DNA from: Nitriliruptoraceae bacterium
Lineage (GTDB): Bacteria > Actinomycetota > Nitriliruptoria > Nitriliruptorales > Nitriliruptoraceae
DNA: 11,498 nucleotides
Assembly: GCA_007118045.1 (NCBI GenBank)
Contig: SKTG01000340.1
Location: forward strand, 1 to 11,498
Reading direction: 5' to 3'
Shown: positions 7,127 to 11,498 of the stretch, in pieces
How positions within the stretch are numbered: position 1 is the stretch's first letter
Layout: every line of letters begins with the position of its first letter
Made by a program: the position numbers and the translations under genes
Notes under the pieces: model-generated
The model's database searches: none
Told to the model about the DNA's origin: nothing
The model's input: the letters and a program-made list of their open reading frames with translations, nothing else

Positions 7127-9916
7127 CTACTGCGCTGCGCTCGGTGGGCCCCCATCACCACCGCGATCGCCGGTGGTCGCGACCGCCGGCCGGCCGGAGC
7201 GGGCGAGCTTGTGGACCTCGCTGACGAGGACCACGGCGAGCGCCACGAGGAGGATGCGTAGCCACCCTTGCCCGGTGACCGGCTCGATCTGGAGCACGTG
7301 CTGGGTCGGCGCCCAGTAGCTGGCCGCGCCGTGGATGGCCAGCGCCACGAGGGTGGAGACGAGCAGGAAGGGGTTGCCACGGACGTGGGTGACCACGATC
7401 GAGCGGCGCTCGGAGCGCGCGTTGTAGACGTGGGCGGCCATCGCGATCACCAGCGTGGTCAGCGCCGCGCCCCGCTGCTGCGCCTCCGTCAGGCCCGCGT
7501 CGATGGCCCACACGAACAGCCACAGGCTGCCCAGGGCCATCGTCACGCCGGTGAGCGCCGTGCGTTCCCACAGCACGGCGTTGACGATGCCCTCCTCGCG
7601 CCGGCGCGGCGGCCGGTCCAGGACGTCGGGCTCGCCCTTCTCGAACGCGAGCGCAACGTCCTGCAGCCCGTTGGTGACGACGTTGAGCCACAGCAGCGCG
7701 GCCGGCACGTAGGGCAGCGGCAGACCGGTCGCGATGGAGGTCAGGATGGCCACGATCGCGGCGGCGCCGGTGGACAGCAGGAAGTAGGTCACCTTGCGGA
7801 CGTTGTCGAACACGACGCGGCCCTCCTCCACCGCGCTCGCGATCGACACGAAGTTGTCGTCGGTCAGCACCAGGTCGGAAGCCTCACGGGCCACGTCGGT
7901 GCCCGAGCGACCCATCGCGACACCGATGTCCGCGGCCTTCAGCGCCGGTCCGTCATTGACGCCGTCGCCGGTGACCGCTACCACCTGGTCGTGGTCGCGC
8001 AGCGCCCGCACGACCCGGAGCTTGTGCTCGGGGGTGACACGGGCGAAGACATCGACCTCCAGCACGCGGTCGCGCAGGTCGTCATCGCCCATGTCCTCGA
8101 GGTCCATACCGGTCAGTGCGACCGCGTCGCCGGCGGCGATGCCGAGATCGCGCGCGATGGCACTGGCGGTGGCGACGTGGTCGCCGGTGATCATGATGAC
8201 CCGGATGCCGGCATGACGGCAGCGGTCGATCGAGTCCTTGACACCGGGGCGCGGCGGATCCTGCATGCCCACCAAGCTGGTGAGGGTGAGCTCCTCCGGT
8301 GGGGGTGGCGCGTCGGGGTCGACGTCGCTGGCGTCGAGGTGTTCGAGGCGCCGTTCGGCGGTCGCGAGCACCCGCAGGCCACGCTCGGCCATGGCCTCCG
8401 CCGCTCCGAGGACCTCCTCGGCGTCGAGGTTGCGCACCTCGTCACCGTCACGGATCGTCGTGCACAGCTCGATGACCCGCTCGGGCGCCCCTTTGAGCCG
8501 CAGCACCGGTCCGTCCTCGTCGAGCACGACGTACGAGTAGCGGCGGTCGGACTCGAACGGCACGTCGGCCAGCTCCGTGACCTCGTCGCGCAACCACTCG
8601 AGATCGAACCCCACGACGCGGGCGACCTCCAGCAGCGTCGCTTCCGTCGGATCGCCGCGGTGCTCGACGACCTCGTCGCCTTGGAGGACCAGGTCGGCCT
8701 CGTTCGACAGCACCGCGGAGCGCAGCGCCCGGGCCAGCGCTCCGTCCGGGCGCTCGGCCAGGACCTCGCCGGCGTCGGGCAGGTCGTCGCCCAGCACGTC
8801 CTCCCCGTCGCGCCGGAACGCCACCCACCCGTCCGCGGTCCACGCACGCAGCACCGTCATCCGGTTCGCGGTCAGCGTGCCGGTCTTGTCCGACCCGATC
8901 GCGTCGGTGGACCCGAGCGTCTCCACCGCGGGCAAGGCCCGGATGATGGCGTTGCGCTGCGCCATGCGGCGCACCCCGAGCGCCATCGCCACGGTGAACG
9001 CGACGGGCAGACCCTCGGGCACCACGGCGACGGCCAGCGCCACCGCCGTGAGAGACATGTCCTGGACCGGCTCGCCCAGCGCCACGCCCAGGACGAACGC
9101 GACCACCGTCGAGGCCAGCACCGCGACGCCGATGACGTTGGCGAAGCGGTGCATGCGCTGCTGCAGCGGGGTCTTCGGGCGCTTCTCGGCCCGGATGCTC
9201 TCCGCGATCGACCCGAGCACGGTGTCGGCCGCGGTCGCGACCACGGTGCCGCGACCCCGGCCGCTGGCGACCGCGGAGCCCATGAAGGCCATACTCGACT
9301 GGTCGGCCGCGAGGGCACCCTCGTCCACCGGGGCGACACCCTTGCGGACCGGCCTGCTCTCCCCCGTCAGCAGGGACTCGTCCACCTCCAGGGCCGTGGC
9401 GCGGATCAGCCGTAGATCGGCGGGCACGCGCGTGCCCGAGGCGAGCAGCACGATGTCGCCGCGCACCAGCTCGGTCGACTCGACCTCCATCTCCTCACCG
9501 TCGCGCACCACCACCGACCGTGGCGCGGCCAGCTCCATCAGCGCGTGCACGGCCCGGTCGGCCTTGCGCTCCTGGACGAACCCGATGACCGCGTTGATCA
9601 CCAGCACGGCGGCGATCACGGCGGCGTCGGTGTACTCCTCGATCGCGATCGTCACGACCCCCGCGACGAGCAGGATGTAGATCAATGGGCTCTTGAACTG
9701 CGACAGCAGGATCTCGAGCTCGCTGCGCGGCTCGTCCCGGCCGAGTTCGTTGGGCCCGTATCGTTGGAGGCGCGCCGCGGCATCCTCGCCGGACAGGCCG
9801 GCGTGGGGGTCCGTATCGAGGCTGGCGACGACCTCGTCGGGGGCTAGGGCGTGCCAGGGCCGCTCCTCCGGCTCGTCGGCGTCCGCGTGGCGCACCGCGG
9901 CCGTGTCGGTGGTCAC
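7127..9916 (-). CDS. P2-type cation-transporting ATPase
   Basis: This membrane pump of 929 residues is driven by ATP. It has a short N-terminal cation-ATPase domain (WHALAPDEVVASL near the start), M1-M2 (about 69-118), and an actuator domain with TGES at 184-187. M4 carries PEGLP (300-304), followed by the phosphorylation site DKTGT at D343. The nucleotide domain has KGAPE at 475-479, the hinge has TGDGVND at 649-655, and six further membrane helices end near 900. The catalytic machinery is complete and there is no heavy-metal-binding domain, so it is P2-like. Most SERCA site I ligands are replaced: G717 for N768, A720 for E771, N749 for D800 and M826 for E908. M4 E301 and M6 N745 are kept. 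The ion is therefore uncertain. GTG 9916 has GAGGAGG five bases upstream; an upstream GTG at 9991 would add 25 residues but lacks such a site. Confidence 0.9.
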   Translation of the reverse strand: MTTDTAAVRHADADEPEERPWHALAPDEVVASLDTDPHAGLSGEDAAARLQRYGPNELGRDEPRSELEILLSQFKSPLIYILLVAGVVTIAIEEYTDAAVIAAVLVINAVIGFVQERKADRAVHALMELAAPRSVVVRDGEEMEVESTELVRGDIVLLASGTRVPADLRLIRATALEVDESLLTGESRPVRKGVAPVDEGALAADQSSMAFMGSAVASGRGRGTVVATAADTVLGSIAESIRAEKRPKTPLQQRMHRFANVIGVAVLASTVVAFVLGVALGEPVQDMSLTAVALAVAVVPEGLPVAFTVAMALGVRRMAQRNAIIRALPAVETLGSTDAIGSDKTGTLTANRMTVLRAWTADGWVAFRRDGEDVLGDDLPDAGEVLAERPDGALARALRSAVLSNEADLVLQGDEVVEHRGDPTEATLLEVARVVGFDLEWLRDEVTELADVPFESDRRYSYVVLDEDGPVLRLKGAPERVIELCTTIRDGDEVRNLDAEEVLGAAEAMAERGLRVLATAERRLEHLDASDVDPDAPPPPEELTLTSLVGMQDPPRPGVKDSIDRCRHAGIRVIMITGDHVATASAIARDLGIAAGDAVALTGMDLEDMGDDDLRDRVLEVDVFARVTPEHKLRVVRALRDHDQVVAVTGDGVNDGPALKAADIGVAMGRSGTDVAREASDLVLTDDNFVSIASAVEEGRVVFDNVRKVTYFLLSTGAAAIVAILTSIATGLPLPYVPAALLWLNVVTNGLQDVALAFEKGEPDVLDRPPRRREEGIVNAVLWERTALTGVTMALGSLWLFVWAIDAGLTEAQQRGAALTTLVIAMAAHVYNARSERRSIVVTHVRGNPFLLVSTLVALAIHGAASYWAPTQHVLQIEPVTGQGWLRILLVALAVVLVSEVHKLARSGRPAVATTGDRGGDGGPPSAAQ

Positions 9917-9921
9917 GTCGT

Positions 9922-9928
9922 CCTCCTC
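9922..9928 (-). promoter_or_regulatory. Ribosome-binding site deciding the ATPase start
   Basis: GAGGAGG on the minus strand ends five bases before GTG 9916. It is the strongest such site in the window and supports the 929-residue form over the longer one starting at 9991. Confidence 0.75.
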
Positions 9929-9963
9929 GCGTGGCGCGGAAGCCAGCCCGATGATCGTCCTCC

Positions 9964-9969
9964 AACCTA
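9964..9969 (-). promoter_or_regulatory. Possible -10 box for the ATPase gene
   Basis: TAGGTT on the minus strand fits TANNNT and would place transcription start near 9957, giving a leader of about 40 bases that contains the ribosome-binding site. No good -35 lies 17-18 bases upstream, so the call is weak. Confidence 0.2.
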
Positions 9970-9997
9970 TGCAGCGATCAACCTCGCGCACAGGACG

Positions 9998-10024
9998 GAA
10001 GGTCCGCTCCCCGCGGGGACCTTC
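9998..10024. repeat. Inverted repeat upstream of the ATPase
   Basis: GAAGGTCC (9998-10005) and GGACCTTC (10017-10024) are perfect reverse complements around an 11-base loop. The overlapping 12-base palindrome TCCCCGCGGGGA (10008-10019) offers an alternative pairing. No T-tract follows on either strand. It lies 82-108 bp before the ATPase start and about 30 bp past the end of the small minus-strand ORF, so it could be an operator or a weak terminator for that ORF. Confidence 0.45.
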
Positions 10025-10055
10025 GGCACCGTGGACCGGGGGTGTCCTCGTCCGG

Positions 10056-10310
10056 TCACGCGGCGGTGGCCGAGCCGGCCGCGTTCGAGCGCGACAGGAT
10101 CCGCTCGGTGGTGGTGTGGGCGCTGGAGCACACGGCGGTGGCGAGGAGCCGGGTGGCTGGCCGGGCTGTGGACCGGTGCTCGTTCCTGAGGGGAGGAGCA
10201 GACCCGATCTCGATGGTCTGCTTCAGCGCGTCGTCGATCTCGGTGCGGAGGAGATCGACGGCCGGTCGCCATCCGTACGGCGGCTCGAGATCGTCGTCGA
10301 GGTCGCTCAT
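10056..10310 (-). CDS. Hypothetical small protein, possibly not a gene
   Basis: An 84-codon ORF of unknown function. Residues 1-35 look protein-like: an acidic start (MSDLDDDLEPPYGW) followed by a plausible amphipathic helix, AVDLLRTEIDDALKQTIEI. From about residue 36 the translation becomes Ser/Thr/Ala/Arg-rich without recognisable structure, and codons ending in T cluster at that border (TCT, GCT, CCT). Third positions elsewhere are mostly G or C, as in the neighbouring genes. There is no GAGG-type site before the ATG and no -10 box close enough for a leaderless start. It may be a small orphan gene, the remains of a frameshifted gene, or chance. The ORF is divergent from ettA. Confidence 0.33.
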   Translation of the reverse strand: MSDLDDDLEPPYGWRPAVDLLRTEIDDALKQTIEIGSAPPLRNEHRSTARPATRLLATAVCSSAHTTTERILSRSNAAGSATAA

Positions 10311-10362
10311 TCGGGCTGCACACGATGACAGGGCTGACCCGCCGCTCAGGGTCCCTCCGTGC

Positions 10363-10375
10363 GATCCGCCGGATC
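10363..10375. repeat. 13-bp inverted repeat at the expected -35 of ettA
   Basis: GATCCG and CGGATC flank a single C, giving a perfect 13-bp inverted repeat. It covers the position (about 10365-10370) where a -35 element would sit for the -10 box at 10388, so it could be a regulator site. No known operator matches it. Confidence 0.35.
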
Positions 10376-10387
10376 CTTTCCGGCCAG

Positions 10388-10393
10388 TACGGT
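10388..10393 (+). promoter_or_regulatory. Candidate -10 box for ettA
   Basis: TACGGT fits TANNNT and would start transcription near 10400, leaving about 25 leader bases that include GAGG at 10414-10417, seven bases before ATG 10425. No consensus -35 is visible; an inverted repeat occupies its place. Confidence 0.35.
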
Positions 10394-10424
10394 GAGGGCC
10401 AAACGAGAGCGCCGAGGGTTACCC

Positions 10425-11498
10425 ATGGAATACTGCTACGTGATGAAGGGCCTGACCAAGACCGTCCCGGGCGGCAAGGAGGTCCTGTCCAACATCTGGC
10501 TCTCCTTCCTGCCGGGGGCCAAGATCGGGGTCATCGGCCCGAACGGCGCCGGGAAGTCCACCGTCATGCGCATCATGGCCGGCCTCGACCAGGACTTCGA
10601 GGGCGAGGCCTGGCCCGCCAGGGGGTACTCGGTCGGCTACCTGCCGCAGGAACCCGAGCTCGACCCCGACAAGACCGTGCGGGAGAACGTCCTGGAGGGT
10701 CTCGGCGAGACCGCGGGGTTGGTCGGCCGGTTCAACGAGCTCACGGCCCGACTGGCCGAGCCGATGGACGACGACGAGATGCAGAAGGTCTACGAGGAGA
10801 TGGGGGAGGTCCAGGACGCGATCGACGCCGCCGACGCCTGGGACCTCGACCGGACCATCGAGGTGGCGATGGACGCGCTGCGCGTGCCCGACACCGACGA
10901 CGTGACCGTGCTCTCCGGTGGCGAGAAGCGTCGAGCCGCGCTGTGCCGGCTCCTGTTGTCCAAGCCGGACATCCTGCTGCTGGACGAGCCGACGAACCAC
11001 CTCGATGCGGAGACCGTGGCGTGGTTGCAGCGGACCCTTCGCGACTACGCGGGGATGGTCGTGGCGATCACGCACGACCGCTACTTCCTCGACGAGGTCG
11101 CGGAGTGGATCCTCGAGCTCGACCGCGGCAAGGGCTACCCGTTCCAGGGCAACTACTCCGGCTGGCTCGAGCAGAAGCGCGACCGGCTGCGTCAGGAGGA
11201 GCGCGAGGAGTCGGCGCAACAGCGTCAGCTCGCCGAGGAGGCGGAGTGGGTCAAGCAGTCGCCGCAGGGGCGACGCGCCAAGGCCAAGGCCCGCATCCAG
11301 GCGTACGAGACGCTGCTCAACCGCGAGAAGCCCAAGCAGGTCACCAAGCCGACGATCATGATCCCAGACGGTCCTCGCCTGGGCGACGTGGTCGTGGAGG
11401 CCGAGGGGGTGCTGAAGGGCTTGGGCGACAAGCTGCTCTACGAGGACCTGACCTTCACGCTCCCGCCCGGGGGGATCGTCGGCGTCATCGGCCCGAAC
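10425..11498 (+). CDS. ettA: Energy-dependent translational throttle protein EttA (partial, 3' end outside window)
   Basis: The first 358 codons of an ABC-F ATPase; E. coli EttA has about 555 residues. EttA binds the ribosomal E site and couples entry into elongation to the ATP/ADP ratio. The match to EttA is close throughout. ATP-binding domain 1 shows Walker A GPNGAGKS (38-45), GYLPQEPELDP (71-81), signature LSGGE (163-167), Walker B ILLLDEP (183-189) with catalytic E188 at the same residue number as in E. coli, and switch H217. The acidic helical insert at about 95-140 corresponds to the arm that contacts the L1 stalk region. The charged linker at about 245-305 is the P-site tRNA interaction segment. 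PDGPRLGD (315-322) opens domain 2, and the window ends inside its Walker A (GPN). There are no membrane segments, so this is not a transporter. ATG 10425 has GAGG seven bases upstream. Confidence 0.96.
   Translation, partial: MEYCYVMKGLTKTVPGGKEVLSNIWLSFLPGAKIGVIGPNGAGKSTVMRIMAGLDQDFEGEAWPARGYSVGYLPQEPELDPDKTVRENVLEGLGETAGLVGRFNELTARLAEPMDDDEMQKVYEEMGEVQDAIDAADAWDLDRTIEVAMDALRVPDTDDVTVLSGGEKRRAALCRLLLSKPDILLLDEPTNHLDAETVAWLQRTLRDYAGMVVAITHDRYFLDEVAEWILELDRGKGYPFQGNYSGWLEQKRDRLRQEEREESAQQRQLAEEAEWVKQSPQGRRAKAKARIQAYETLLNREKPKQVTKPTIMIPDGPRLGDVVVEAEGVLKGLGDKLLYEDLTFTLPPGGIVGVIGPN

Larger units (their letters stand above)
9917..10424. other. 508-bp region between the ATPase and ettA
   Basis: This is the only stretch over 300 bases without a firm gene. 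From left to right it holds the ATPase leader with its ribosome-binding site and possible -10, an 8-bp-arm inverted repeat (9998-10024), a doubtful small minus-strand ORF (10056-10310), a 13-bp inverted repeat (10363-10375), and the ettA -10 box and ribosome-binding site. Forward frames are also open over much of it, but their translations are Arg/Ser-rich and show no motif. Confidence 0.5.

Noticed and set aside
5402..7261. A 619-codon plus-strand open frame opposite the smaller fusion gene
   Set aside because: Low-complexity Arg/Asp/His/Gly-rich translation without domains, spanning several real minus-strand genes and their gaps.
7268..9415. A 715-codon plus-strand open frame opposite the ATPase
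   Set aside because: It mirrors the ATPase codons and has His/Arg/Gly-rich repetitive content. The minus frame shows every P-type ATPase motif.
9917..9991. 25-residue N-terminal extension of the ATPase from GTG 9991
   Set aside because: No ribosome-binding site precedes it, while GTG 9916 has GAGGAGG at good spacing and a family-typical N-terminus.
10419..11219. A 266-codon minus-strand frame opposite ettA
   Set aside because: The plus strand encodes a clear EttA with all ABC motifs; the antisense translation has none.
1..11498. tRNA, rRNA, CRISPR, insertion sequence or phage elements
   Set aside because: No cloverleaf, regularly spaced repeats, transposase motifs or long terminal inverted repeats were seen on reading either strand.

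Overview
The window is about 70% GC. It uses GTG starts freely, has GAGG ribosome-binding sites at a nearly constant spacing, and its -10 boxes are of the TANNNT type. Together with the protein families present, this points to a high-GC actinobacterium. A deep-branching lineage such as Nitriliruptoria is possible, but that is a guess from style, not a demonstrated placement. No mobile element, tRNA, rRNA or CRISPR array was seen.

Layout. Bases 1-193 hold no supportable gene, only GC-rich leader sequence with an 11-bp tandem repeat. Two plus-strand genes follow: a type II NADH:quinone oxidoreductase (194-1543) and, 97 bp later, a very large membrane protein that joins a duplicated transporter-like membrane region to a spermidine-synthase-like domain (1641-4313). 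Its end overlaps tail-to-tail with a minus-strand cluster. Read in transcription order, that cluster is a P2-type cation ATPase (9916-7127), a second, smaller membrane/spermidine-synthase-like fusion (7051-5570) and a protein made only of PAS sensor domains (5459-4305). A 508-bp stretch (9917-10424) separates the ATPase from the plus-strand translation factor EttA (10425 to the window edge). It holds one weak small minus-strand ORF and some inverted repeats.

How the genes may work together. Ndh, EttA and the ATPase are ordinary energy and ion physiology genes: electron entry into the quinone pool, ATP-sensitive control of translation, and ATP-driven cation movement. The unusual element is the pair of membrane-embedded spermidine-synthase-like proteins converging on a PAS-only protein. 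Both have lost residues that define true aminopropyltransferases, so neither should be called a spermidine synthase without testing. The ATPase also lacks most of the residues that form calcium site I in SERCA. A functional link between the membrane/synthase fusions, the PAS protein and the ATPase is inferred from gene order only.

Expression signals. Five coding starts are supported by a GAGG-type ribosome-binding site (ndh, the large fusion, the PAS gene, the ATPase and ettA). The smaller fusion has none; instead it has a promoter-like -10 box nine bases before its ATG, which suggests a nearly leaderless mRNA.
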